DNA of 28,086 nucleotides from CAZOMR01 sp964580655 (GTDB lineage: Bacteria; RBG-13-61-14; CAZOMR01). Below are positions 15,555-23,449 of this stretch, piece after piece (position 1 is the stretch's first letter; each line of letters begins with the position of its first letter). A program made the translations under genes and the position numbers. Under the pieces are notes generated by a model. That model saw nothing but the letters and a program-made list of their open reading frames with translations. It did not search any database and was not told where the DNA came from. Location: NCBI GenBank assembly GCA_964580655.1, contig CAZOMR010000010.1, forward strand, positions 1 to 28,086, given 5' to 3'.

Positions 15555-16712
15555 TCAGTGCGCTTTTCTCTTCACCTGTTTTTGCAGGACGGTGTTCTCG
15601 AAAATCATCCCCGCCTGCCCAGCAGCGATTTCCAGGAGTTCCGAGCGACATAGCGGTTTGGCCGCATAGCCGTTGTCTCCGTAAACCAGGCAGATCACTC
15701 TCTCGACTCCCGCCACCGGCAGGATCATAACTTCCGGTCTTTCAGGAGCTCCTATCTTTTCATAAAGAACATTCAGCCACGCCTCTTTTTCAGCCTCCCC
15801 GTAAAACGGCGACCTGGTCTCAGTGCAATGCGCGAGCAAAGAGCCCTCCTCCAGAGGCAGTCTCAAGTTTCTTGTTTTCTCGTTCAAAGAGCGACGGTCG
15901 TTTGTTTCTCCAAAGGCTCCCAGCCCTAGAAGCTCTCCTTTCCTGACCAGAAAGAGGATGGCCCGGTCCAGGTGCTCGGAAATAATCTTCAAAAAATATA
16001 TTGAAATGGATTGAGTCTTGTCTTTTTTTCTGCCTGCGTTGAGCATGCTTTTAAGAAGGGGAATACATTGTTCCAGGTTTTCGATAGCGCCGGTCGTAAA
16101 AACAGGATGAGAAGTTTGCGCTTCTTCTGAACAGGTCTCGGACAATTGCGAACCGGCCTGTTCGCGCTTATCTTCGAAGAACTCCTGGAATCCGTCATCC
16201 CGGTTCTTCTCTTCCTCGAATATGCGCATGGCTTCAAGAAGCAGGAATTTTGTATCTATCTCCTCGGGCGGGATGAGATTATCGGGCGCTATGGAGATGT
16301 CGTCAAAAAGCTCGTAGCTTTCCAGCTCGAAGCTGAAGGTCCCTTCTTCCCAGGTGACCAGTTCGTAGATAACTTCCTCGATCTGGCGAATCACCGCGTC
16401 CTTGAGAGCCTTGTGAGTTATGGCCCCCATCTCTTCAAGTATCATTCCCAGCGGCTTGGCATTGGGTTGGACTTGTTGAATCCGAACGGCTGCTTTTAAG
16501 TCGTTTGAGTTGATCATATTTTTCTCGAGTAAAAGGTCGCCGATGCTTGTCATTCCCGCCCGGCGGGCCCGGATGACCTGGCCGTCCTGGAAATGGACCC
16601 ATCCCTGGCGGAAATTACTTTCCAGGCACAGGGTCCCGGCTTTTTTGCCGGTATGTATGTACTGCATAATGTCCATTACAGGGAAATCCTCGATGTTTCC
16701 TGAAAATTTCAC
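15555..16712 (-). CDS. DUF4388 (PatA-like) protein with C-terminal GAF-like domain
   Basis: This 385-residue protein starts with GTG at 16712; AGGGAG sits 6 bases upstream. Residues 1 to about 115 are a DUF4388/PatA N-terminal-type domain (FSGNIEDFPVMDIMQYIHTG, GTLCLES, GWVHFQDGQVIRA), common in signalling proteins of deltaproteobacteria and cyanobacteria and presumed to mediate protein contacts. An acidic linker follows, then a region of about 205-380 that looks like a divergent GAF domain (ILFLVRKGELLGLGAFGE, MILPVAGVERVICLVYGDN). No kinase or DNA-binding part is present. It lies between the coiled-coil/GAF gene and cheY, so it is probably an accessory of this pathway, perhaps regulated by a ligand. 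Confidence 0.85.
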   Translation of the reverse strand: MKFSGNIEDFPVMDIMQYIHTGKKAGTLCLESNFRQGWVHFQDGQVIRARRAGMTSIGDLLLEKNMINSNDLKAAVRIQQVQPNAKPLGMILEEMGAITHKALKDAVIRQIEEVIYELVTWEEGTFSFELESYELFDDISIAPDNLIPPEEIDTKFLLLEAMRIFEEEKNRDDGFQEFFEDKREQAGSQLSETCSEEAQTSHPVFTTGAIENLEQCIPLLKSMLNAGRKKDKTQSISIYFLKIISEHLDRAILFLVRKGELLGLGAFGETNDRRSLNEKTRNLRLPLEEGSLLAHCTETRSPFYGEAEKEAWLNVLYEKIGAPERPEVMILPVAGVERVICLVYGDNGYAAKPLCRSELLEIAAGQAGMIFENTVLQKQVKRKAH

Positions 16713-16738
16713 GGCGTCTCCCTGCTTGCCCCTTTCCT

Positions 16739-17536
16739 CTATTTACCGTCGAGCTTTAATAGTTCGAGAAAGCTTTCCACGGTCCGAAGCTTCCTCTCGG
16801 TGCGGCTGTAGAGCTTGGAGCTGACCAGGGCCGTGGCCGCATGGTCGGCCAGCAGGCTCAACAGTTCGTGGTCTATGCCGGTCAGCCCTTCCTTTTTCTG
16901 GTCCATGAGCTTTCCGATGGAGATGGCCCCGACCACGTCGTCTTTCACCTTGAGAGGCGTACAGGCCAGGTGGGGCGAATCATCATCCTCCTCTGCCCGG
17001 AAATATTCACTCCCCTCCCGTAAAACCCGGGCTAAGACCGGGTCTATTCGTGATAAGCTTTGTCCCCTAATGGGACCGTCCGGCCCCTCACCGGCAACGA
17101 TGACCGGATACTTCTTTCTGTCGTCCATCATGGCGATGAAATACTGCTCGGCCCCGATCAGGTTGAGGATGATCTCCACGATCACGTTCACTACTTCATC
17201 AGGCACAAGGGTGGAATGAAGCTGGTAGCTGGAAACATACAGGTTGAGAAGATTGTCGTTCTGGGTCTGGACCTCCACGTAGCGCTGGGCAAAGTCATTG
17301 TTCTCCTTCTCGACCTCGTCGAAACGGGCCTCCAGGGTCTCCAGCCGGTCACGGAGCTCCTTGTTCTCCTCCAGGAGCTCTCTCAGCCTTTCCGGGTCGG
17401 AGCGGGACTTAAGCTCCATCTTTTCCTTTTCAAGCTGGACCGTTCTCATGCGGAGCCGCTCGTTTTCCTTCATCAGCTCCTCGGTAAAGGCCTTGCCTTT
17501 CTCGAAGTACTCGACCAGCTCTTCGAGCCTTTTCAT
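16739..17536 (-). CDS. Coiled-coil plus GAF domain protein
   Basis: This protein has 265 residues from the ATG at 17536, or 276 from an ATG at 17569. I prefer the inner start because it follows AGGGGAGGG, while the outer one has no ribosome binding site. Residues up to about 105 form a long charged coiled coil (KENERLRMRTVQLEKEKMEL, LRDRLETLEARFDEVEKEN). The rest is a GAF domain (about 115-240) with ILNLIGAEQYFIAMMDD, ACTPLKVKDDVVGAISIGK and LLSLLADHAATAL. No enzymatic output follows, so it should act by binding partners in response to a small molecule or to phosphorylation state. It lies between a receiver gene and the DUF4388 gene, likely in one operon. Confidence 0.88.
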   Translation of the reverse strand: MKRLEELVEYFEKGKAFTEELMKENERLRMRTVQLEKEKMELKSRSDPERLRELLEENKELRDRLETLEARFDEVEKENNDFAQRYVEVQTQNDNLLNLYVSSYQLHSTLVPDEVVNVIVEIILNLIGAEQYFIAMMDDRKKYPVIVAGEGPDGPIRGQSLSRIDPVLARVLREGSEYFRAEEDDDSPHLACTPLKVKDDVVGAISIGKLMDQKKEGLTGIDHELLSLLADHAATALVSSKLYSRTERKLRTVESFLELLKLDGK

Positions 17537-17574
17537 TCCCTCCCCTGATTTCTTGTCTTCTTTGTTCATGGCGT

Positions 17575-17973
17575 TCAGTAGTTGGAAATCGTTTTGTCGG
17601 GAACACCCAATTCTTCAAGCCGGTCTCGCAAGATCTGGAGGTCAACGGGCTTGTCAAAATAAAAGTATGCGCCCTTGTTATAAGCCTCTTCTTCGATCTC
17701 CGGAGACCCGTAGGCGGTCATGATAATCACCTTGGTCTCCGGACTCTTTTCCGCTACGTAGGGCAGAAGTTCAAGTCCCTCACGACCAAGCACGCCGGTC
17801 AACCGGATGTCGGCAAGCACCACGTTAAAGGAGGTGTTCTTGATGGCGTACTCGGCTTGCTCGATCGTAGAAGCTGTGATTATTTCCAGGCCATCCGCTT
17901 TCAAAGCTATGCTCAAAGCGTCAAGGATGGATTTCTCATCGTCCACGATAAGCATCTTCTTAGGGGCGTCCAT
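17575..17973 (-). CDS. Single-domain response regulator, first gene after the sigma-54 promoter
   Basis: This 132-residue receiver begins MDAPKKMLIVDDEKS. The phosphoacceptor Asp is in VVLADIRLTG, the conserved Thr in VIIMTAYG and the Lys in FYFDKPVD. The Thr-Ala-Tyr-Gly and Asp-Lys-Pro segments resemble receivers of NtrC-type regulators more than CheY. An ATG at 17988 is in frame but has no ribosome binding site, while GGAGAC lies correctly for the ATG at 17973. It is the first gene behind the sigma-54 promoter at 18031-18046, so its transcript probably starts near 18020. It may take phosphate from the kinase at 19616-22246 or from CheA. Confidence 0.9.
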   Translation of the reverse strand: MDAPKKMLIVDDEKSILDALSIALKADGLEIITASTIEQAEYAIKNTSFNVVLADIRLTGVLGREGLELLPYVAEKSPETKVIIMTAYGSPEIEEEAYNKGAYFYFDKPVDLQILRDRLEELGVPDKTISNY

Positions 17974-18030
17974 AAGATTTGTCTCCATTATTATTGCGAT
18001 AGCCAGCGACCAACCAGGTATTTTATAGCA

Positions 18031-18046
18031 AGCAAAAACAATGCCA
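18031..18046 (-). promoter_or_regulatory. Sigma-54 (RpoN) promoter of the chemosensory operon
   Basis: On the minus strand the sequence TGGCAT-TGTTT-TTGCT matches the sigma-54 consensus (TGGCAC-N5-TTGCW) at all but one position, with exactly 10 bases between the -24 GG (18045-18044) and the -12 GC (18033-18032). Transcription would start near 18020, about 50 bases before the receiver gene. It lies in the largest gap inside the cluster and directly downstream of a gene for an NtrC-class sigma-54 activator. Confidence 0.75.
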
Positions 18047-18149
18047 TCGCTTTGAAGCCGGGCGGGAAAAACAGAAAAGGTAAAGGGAGCAAAGAGGTTA
18101 GAGTTTATATTCGGTTTTGTGCCAGGCTTTTACGAAATCATGAGGGACC

Positions 18150-18164
18150 TGCGTATTTTGCGTA
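18150..18164. promoter_or_regulatory. Candidate upstream activator site 1
   Basis: TGCGTATTTTGCGTA lies about 135 bp upstream of the predicted sigma-54 start site. It consists of TGCGTA repeated around TTT. A similar sequence in opposite orientation occurs at 18241-18255; the two share TGCG-two variable bases-TTTTGC. Position and repetition suit an enhancer for an NtrC-type activator. There is no direct evidence of binding. Confidence 0.35.
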
Positions 18165-18231
18165 TGTCCGCTGGAGGGGAAACAGGAAAAAACTCTATAA
18201 AACATCGGCTTGGGATTTGCGATGAGCAGAA

Positions 18232-18255
18232 TGCGCGGGCAGGGCAAAACGCGCA
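18232..18255. promoter_or_regulatory. Candidate activator site 2 / inverted repeat after the regulator gene
   Basis: TGCGCG (18232-18237) and CGCGCA (18250-18255) form an inverted repeat immediately after the stop codon of the sigma-54 regulator gene. The minus strand reads TGCGCGTTTTGCCCT at 18255-18241, similar to site 1. There is no T-tract after it on the minus strand, so it is not a good rho-independent terminator. An activator site about 230 bp from the sigma-54 start is the alternative I favour. Confidence 0.3.
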
Positions 18256-18256
18256 G

Positions 18257-19594
18257 CTACTCGTTCGTTAAGTTGTACGCTTTAATTTTTCTTGCCAGGG
18301 TGGAGACGTGAATTCCCAGTATCCGTGCGGCCTCGCTCTTGTTATTCTTGGTGTATTCGAGGGTAAGCGCGATCTGTCGCTTCTCGGCTTCTTCAAGTGT
18401 CATAAGGGAAGTCTCGTAGTGAGGCGCTGAATTATAGATGTTTTTGCGCAGTTCTCGGGGCAAGTGATAGATGGATATCCGGTTGCTTTCGCAAAGCATA
18501 ACCGCCCGCTCGATGATGTTTTTCAGTTCGCGGATGTTTCCCGGCCAGGAATAGTCCATGAGCAGGGAAATAGCATCGTCGGTAAAGTCTTGAACCGGCT
18601 TGTTCGTCTTGGCCGCGAACTCTTTGAGAAAAAGAGCTATCAACTCGGGGATATCTTCTTTACGCTCTTTCAAGGGCGGGAGCTTTACAGGGATGACGTT
18701 CAAGCGGTAGTAAAGGTCCTCTCGAAACCGGCCTTTTTTTATCCGGGAAACAAGGTCGGCGTTAGTCGCGGCTATGATTCTCGTGTCCACTTTAAGGTTT
18801 TCCGTTCCCCCGATTTGCCGGAAAGACTTGTTCTCGATCGCGTTCAGGATCTTGGCCTGGACGGACAGGGGCATCTCCCCGATTTCGTCAAGAAAGAGGG
18901 TGCCGCCGTGGGCAATCTCCATGAGACCCTTCTTCTTGGTCTTGGCATCGGTGAACGCTCCCCGCTCGTGCCCGAACAGCTCGGATTCCAACAGCCCCTC
19001 CGAAAGCCCCGCACAGTTGATGTCCACGAAGGGGGCGTCCTTCCTGGAGCTTTCCCTGTGGATCAGCTCAGCCACCACCCTCTTGCCCGCGCCGGTGGGT
19101 CCGGTGATAAGCACGGTGATATCCGGGTTCTGCGACATGAGGTTTACAGCGTTCCAGGTGTGCGGGTGGAGTATTAATTTTTCCCGTAAGTGATTGAAAC
19201 TCTTTAGCATGTACTGGTAGTTCTTGTGAAGCCTGGCGGTGTTAATGCTCTTCTCCAGCATGGAGTTCAGCGTCTGAAGGTCGACCGGCTTGGTTAAAAA
19301 ATGTTCCGAACCGTATTGGATGGCCTTGACCGCGTCTTCTATCTCCCCGTACGCCGTAAGCATGATAACGGGCACATTCGAGTCCGCCGACTTGATCTCT
19401 TCCAAAACCTCCATGCCCCCCATGTCGGGCATGCGGAGATCAAGAATCACGGCCGCCGGCAAGGTCTTGTTGAAAGCGGAAACTCCCTCCCTTCCACCGG
19501 AAGCAGTGTAAACCTCGTAGTCGGTTTTGAAATATTCATGGAGGGCCTCCAGGATCGAGGAGTCATCGTCTATGATTAAGATGGGCGATTTCAT
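18257..19594 (-). CDS. NtrC-family sigma-54-dependent response regulator
   Basis: This 445-residue regulator has an N-terminal receiver (1-120) with phosphoacceptor D52 (VILDLRMPDMGG) and K102. The AAA+ domain (about 145-375) has Walker A GPTGAGKR (165-172), Walker B GTLFLDEIGE (231-240) and the sigma-54 contact loop as GAFTDA (212-217) where the consensus is GAFTGA. A Fis-type HTH at the C-terminus (about 405-440) contains KSEAARILGIHVSTLARKI. It activates RNA polymerase carrying sigma-54. The partner kinase gene lies 21 bases upstream, and a sigma-54 promoter with candidate activator sites lies directly downstream, so its target is probably the chemosensory operon. AGGAT precedes the ATG. 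Confidence 0.95.
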   Translation of the reverse strand: MKSPILIIDDDSSILEALHEYFKTDYEVYTASGGREGVSAFNKTLPAAVILDLRMPDMGGMEVLEEIKSADSNVPVIMLTAYGEIEDAVKAIQYGSEHFLTKPVDLQTLNSMLEKSINTARLHKNYQYMLKSFNHLREKLILHPHTWNAVNLMSQNPDITVLITGPTGAGKRVVAELIHRESSRKDAPFVDINCAGLSEGLLESELFGHERGAFTDAKTKKKGLMEIAHGGTLFLDEIGEMPLSVQAKILNAIENKSFRQIGGTENLKVDTRIIAATNADLVSRIKKGRFREDLYYRLNVIPVKLPPLKERKEDIPELIALFLKEFAAKTNKPVQDFTDDAISLLMDYSWPGNIRELKNIIERAVMLCESNRISIYHLPRELRKNIYNSAPHYETSLMTLEEAEKRQIALTLEYTKNNKSEAARILGIHVSTLARKIKAYNLTNE

Positions 19595-19615
19595 TGGTCT
19601 ATCCTACACAACTTT

Positions 19616-22246
19616 TTACAAAGAATTACGGCGGATCGGGATGGTTACGGAAAATAAAGAGCCACCCCCTTGCTTGTTTTTAGCAATTATCGTTCCACCA
19701 TGCAACTCGATCAGCTTCCTGGAGATGGCCAGTCCAAAACCGGAACCGCCTTGCCGGGTCGAGAAGAAGAGATCGAAAACCCTTTCCAGGTTCTCCTCTG
19801 GAATGCCCGGTCCCTGGTCTCCGATAGTAATCTCAAGAAGCGAACCGCGAGACAAGAGGCTGATTGATAAAGATATGACTCCGCCGGCAGGGGAAAACGC
19901 CACGGCGTTAAGAAAAAGATTCTCAATCACCTGCAAGAGCTTGTCCCTGTCTGCTTGGAGAAGAGGTAATTGCTCGGGGAAATCTTTGTCTACCGTAAGC
20001 CCCTTTTGCGAGATGAGGCCCTTATTACTCCCGACAACAAACTCTACCAGCTCGGCAGGACAGATTTCTTCCGGCTTCAGCTCCTGTCCTTTTCCAATCA
20101 ACGAGAGGGACTTGATAAGGCGATTGATCCGTTCCGTCTCCTTGTATAGTATGGAAAAGAGCCGCGCCGCGGCGTCTTCGGAAATTCCGGTGTTCGTTTT
20201 GCCCGGTTTTTTTACGTCCCTCTCCAGCGTTTGAATACTGGCGCTGATGGAGAAAAGCGGGTTCTTGATCTCGTGGGCAATGGCTCCGGAGACCTCGCCG
20301 ATAGTGGCCAGCTTTTCTTTAACCCTGAGTTGTCTTTGACTCTCTTTTACCTCGGTCAGGTCCTTGAAAACCGTGACCACGCCGATTTCCCGGCCTTCCG
20401 GGTCGAGAAGGCGGGTAGAGGTAAATCCCAGTGGAACCTCCAATCCGTCGGCCGTGGTTACCGAAACCTCTTGGCCGATCCCACTCGGAGAAACCTGTTC
20501 CCTGAATATTGACAGGTTCGGAGACAGTTCCTCTATCGGCCTTTCCAGGGTTTCCTCTTCCGTAACTCCCAAAATCTCCAGGGCACTCCGATTAATCATC
20601 ATTATCTTTCCGTCGTTATCCGTAACCATGAGTCCGGTCATCATGTTGTCCATTACGCTTTTTAAAAGCCCTTTAAGCCGCAAAGTCTCGGCCTGCTCCT
20701 TGTACAAACTCATCTCGGCCAATTTGGTATCCGTTACGTCACGAGAAAATAAAGCTATGCTTTCTATTTCTCCCCTTTCGTTGAAAACGGGATATGCGGT
20801 GCTCTCAAGATACCTGCCGCCACACATGTCTTCGAAGTTCAACGACTCCTTGGTACTCATGAGTTTATCCAAGTACGCTTTCCTTTGTTCGGCAACTTCG
20901 GAGGAAAAATAATCCCAGATGCATGATCCCTTTAACTCCTCCGGGCTTTTATCCAGGCTGCGGGCAAAGGTCTCGTTGCAGGCCAGAATGGTGCCATCGG
21001 GTTTGTGTAAAACAATTCTTTCCGTGATGGCGTTCATCAGGGCCCGCAAGGTTTCCCCGCTTTTACGGAGATCGTTCTCGGCTTTTTTTCTGGCGGTCAA
21101 GTCACGGAAGATCGTGATTATTCCCTCATTCTTTCCATCCTGCGCCCGAAGATAGCTCGAGGAGAAACCCAGATGAATAGAGAGTTCCTCGGACACGGGA
21201 TATTCGATCTCTTGGGAGGACGCCAGCCCTTCTTCCACTTCCAGAAAAGCTTCGAGAACCGGATGGATGTCCTTGATATTATTCCCTGTTACCTCTGAAG
21301 CCAGCGGTATGCGCAGGATATCCAGTCCGGCCTGGTTGATCCCGAGTATGTTTTCATCAAGATCCATGATAATAAGCCCGCTCCCCATGTTCTCGATAAC
21401 CCGTTCGTTAAACTCCTGAAGCTCGTATAAGCGGGAAAGGTAATGTTTCCTCTCTTCGGTTGTCTTTTTCAATTCGTGGTAGAGACTCCTGGACTTCAAG
21501 AGGTTCTCGATCCTTATCAGCAACTCCTTTTGGTGATAGGGCTTAAGCAGGTAATCATCCGCCCCCTCTTCAAAGGCCTTGATCCGGTTTTCAACGTCGC
21601 TCATCGCGGTTAGCATGATCACCGGGATGCCCCGGGTTTCCGGCGAGGCCTTGATTTTTTTCAATACTTCGTAACCGCTCATCCCCGGCATATGTACATC
21701 CAACAAGATCAGATCGAGATCGCCGGAGTTGATGATCTCTAACGTCCGGTTTCCGGAGGATGCTGTCTCGATTTTGTATCCGGCGCCTTGCAAAGTCCTG
21801 GTAAGAGATTGGACTACTACCGCACTGTCATCCACGACCAGGATGGTGCGGCCTTGACTGGAGGGAGTTATGGATTCCAGGGAGATATCTTCCTGGATTA
21901 TGTACCACAAGAGGTCTTCTATCGAGATCAGCCCTTCAAGGCTGCCGGTATCGTTTACCACGGGATGTATGCCGACCTTTTCTTCCCGCATGATTTTCCA
22001 GGCCGACTCGATGCCCATGGACTCCGGCAACTGGGAGGTCTTTTGGATTGGGCAGTCAACAACCAGGCGGTCAGGGTGGCTGACAGCAAGGTCTATCTGG
22101 TTGATTACCCCCAGGATCATTTCTTCTTCCAGGACAATCAATCCGGGTAGCCGCTCCTTCTTTAATAAGCTTGTTGCCGCCCGCACACTCTGGTCCGAGG
22201 AGATGGAAAACTCTCGTCTCCTGGCCAGGCTAAGCAGCTCAATCAT
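19616..22246 (-). CDS. CBS-receiver-PAS3 hybrid sensor histidine kinase
   Basis: This kinase is 876 residues. A pair of CBS motifs covers about 1-120. An internal receiver (about 133-250) has phosphoacceptor D183 (LILLDVHMPGMSG). Three PAS domains follow (about 275-385, 395-510, 525-635), then the HisKA helix pair with phosphorylated H658 (SGAIAHEIKNPLFS) and an ATPase domain (N-box ENLFLNAVAFSP, G1 DQGPGIP, G2 GGSGFGLAIS). No membrane segment is visible, so it senses cytoplasmic signals, possibly adenylates through CBS and redox or small ligands through PAS. The start is ATG 22246, which has GAGG upstream; a TTG at 22258 is possible. It overlaps the preceding gene by 8 bases and is the evident partner of the sigma-54 regulator 21 bases downstream. 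Confidence 0.93.
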   Translation of the reverse strand: MIELLSLARRREFSISSDQSVRAATSLLKKERLPGLIVLEEEMILGVINQIDLAVSHPDRLVVDCPIQKTSQLPESMGIESAWKIMREEKVGIHPVVNDTGSLEGLISIEDLLWYIIQEDISLESITPSSQGRTILVVDDSAVVVQSLTRTLQGAGYKIETASSGNRTLEIINSGDLDLILLDVHMPGMSGYEVLKKIKASPETRGIPVIMLTAMSDVENRIKAFEEGADDYLLKPYHQKELLIRIENLLKSRSLYHELKKTTEERKHYLSRLYELQEFNERVIENMGSGLIIMDLDENILGINQAGLDILRIPLASEVTGNNIKDIHPVLEAFLEVEEGLASSQEIEYPVSEELSIHLGFSSSYLRAQDGKNEGIITIFRDLTARKKAENDLRKSGETLRALMNAITERIVLHKPDGTILACNETFARSLDKSPEELKGSCIWDYFSSEVAEQRKAYLDKLMSTKESLNFEDMCGGRYLESTAYPVFNERGEIESIALFSRDVTDTKLAEMSLYKEQAETLRLKGLLKSVMDNMMTGLMVTDNDGKIMMINRSALEILGVTEEETLERPIEELSPNLSIFREQVSPSGIGQEVSVTTADGLEVPLGFTSTRLLDPEGREIGVVTVFKDLTEVKESQRQLRVKEKLATIGEVSGAIAHEIKNPLFSISASIQTLERDVKKPGKTNTGISEDAAARLFSILYKETERINRLIKSLSLIGKGQELKPEEICPAELVEFVVGSNKGLISQKGLTVDKDFPEQLPLLQADRDKLLQVIENLFLNAVAFSPAGGVISLSISLLSRGSLLEITIGDQGPGIPEENLERVFDLFFSTRQGGSGFGLAISRKLIELHGGTIIAKNKQGGGSLFSVTIPIRRNSL

Positions 22247-22595
22247 CCTTGACCTCAAGGGACCCGGTTTTCAATAACTTGGCATCCAGGCCGATGTTCA
22301 AGATAGTGTTGTCTTCCATCAGGGGTTCAACCTTTTCCACGATAAAATTTGTCAGCCGATCCCTTCCCATCAATTTAACAAACGCTTTCTTTACTATTAA
22401 GGCCTCGATAACCGGGTTGTCGACCTCTATCATCTTGAACATGTCCGGTGCAACCGACTCCAGCATCTTCATGGCCGCGTGCTTGCCCATAGGGGCATTC
22501 TTGCCGATAGCTATGACATCCTGGCAGGGCGGGATCTTGAAGACCGAGATTTCCAACTGGACCAGGATCTTCTCTGCTCGATCTGTTTCTTCCAT
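22239..22595 (-). CDS. Conserved-looking small protein of unknown function
   Basis: This soluble 118-residue protein resembles no family I can name. It has a mixed beta/alpha character: KILVQLEISVFKIPPCQDVI near the start, then IGKNAPMGKHAAMKML, and a C-terminal ILNIGLDAKLLKTG. There is no signal peptide, membrane segment or metal-binding cluster. The start is well supported by AGGAGG and AGAGGG upstream. It overlaps the kinase gene by 8 bases, so the two are translationally coupled, which suggests a regulator or sensor subunit for the kinase. It is the first gene of the minus-strand cluster. Coding potential is supported by the overlap and the ribosome binding site; function is open. Confidence 0.75.
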   Translation of the reverse strand: MEETDRAEKILVQLEISVFKIPPCQDVIAIGKNAPMGKHAAMKMLESVAPDMFKMIEVDNPVIEALIVKKAFVKLMGRDRLTNFIVEKVEPLMEDNTILNIGLDAKLLKTGSLEVKDD

Positions 22596-22962
22596 GGTCC
22601 CTCTGTCCTCCTTACTATAAAATCGTGCGAACTTCCGTATCCTGTCAGTTTACCCACAGCTTGAAATAAGGTATCACGGCCATAAGATCGAGATGTTGAA
22701 TTATAGTTAGTTTTATTTAGCTCAAATTTTTATTCGTGTCAACTCCCGGTCCGAGATTCCAAGCCTAGGCGGGAAGCCGTTTCGCCACGACTTTGTACGC
22801 AGTATAGAAAAATACAGGTATGATAAGATACCTATCCAGCCGATAGTATAATTTAACTCACCCGCGATGACAAAACAGGCAATGTGGAGTTTAATAGACT
22901 GAAAATAAAAAGATTGAAAATGTGCTGATGTTAATACGTTAATAACAAAGAGAGAAGAGTTT
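22596..22962. other. Intergenic region upstream of the cluster
   Basis: This AT-rich stretch of 367 bp has no convincing gene. On the minus strand TATAAT lies at 22705-22700, about 105 bases before the gene at 22595, with no good -35 at normal spacing. A 6-base inverted repeat, AGGTAT-6-ATACCT, is at 22816-22833. No sigma-54 site was found, so transcription of the kinase/regulator pair is presumably from an ordinary promoter in here. Confidence 0.4.
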
Positions 22963-23328
22963 TCACAAAAGCTTATGAAATGCCTCCAGTTGCTCTTGAT
23001 TCCTATCAATCTGGGTAGTGGGTCTGAGTGCCCGGTCGGTAATGGCAGGACAGTTTGAGTACTTGAGCAGGTTGAGGATGTGGTCCTGGATTTCCGGTGC
23101 GAGGCGAAGGAGGTGCATGATCTGGGTGACGCGGGCGCGGGTGATGCCTTCGCGCTGGGCGATCTCGGCCTGGTTCCTGACCTCGCCGGAATTAAGCATC
23201 TTCTGCCATTCCTGGGCCTGGAGGAGGAGTTCCTTGACGCGGGGCACCTTGGGCGCCTTGGGTGGCCTCGGGTTGGCCTGGGTAGGAGGGATGGCGCAGA
23301 CTACCTGACCGGTGGGCACACGGCGCAC
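22963..23328 (-). pseudogene. HTH (ParB/KorB-like) gene, 5'-truncated copy
   Basis: About 121 residues are readable: VRRVPTGQVV, a Pro/Lys linker, VKELLLQAQEWQKMLNSGEV, a helix-turn-helix in EIAQREGITRARVTQIMHLL, LAPEIQDHILNLL, and a conserved tail AITDRALRP. It is a homologue of 23450-24025 but lacks the N-terminal part (HKTLQDEPPDAYRDQ region). Upstream of LVRRVPT the frame soon meets a stop, and there is no ATG; the apparent start is an internal GTG. The HTH matches the kind found in ParB/KorB-like proteins and in genes that accompany recombinases. It is probably a remnant, although a short product is not excluded. The 30 bp at 23307-23336 are identical to 151-180 at the left end of the window. 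Confidence 0.65.
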
Positions 23329-23449
23329 CAGGGTGGTCCTGTTGGCCGTCTTTTGCCTGCGTTGCTGAGGCTCCGGCAGGCGGGCTGAACGCTGGTTTTG
23401 GCCCCAGGGTGATGGTCACAGCCTGACCGCAGTGGTCGTTTCATCTTGC

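Noticed and set aside
14077..15669. A 530-codon open frame on the plus strand
   Set aside because: It lies antisense to cheA and the adjacent cheY, which have unmistakable motifs; the translation has no family resemblance and reflects codon bias of the real genes.
22816..22833. Inverted repeat AGGTAT-6-ATACCT as operator or terminator
   Set aside because: Arms are only 6 bp in AT-rich DNA with no T-tract and no promoter close by; chance is a sufficient explanation.
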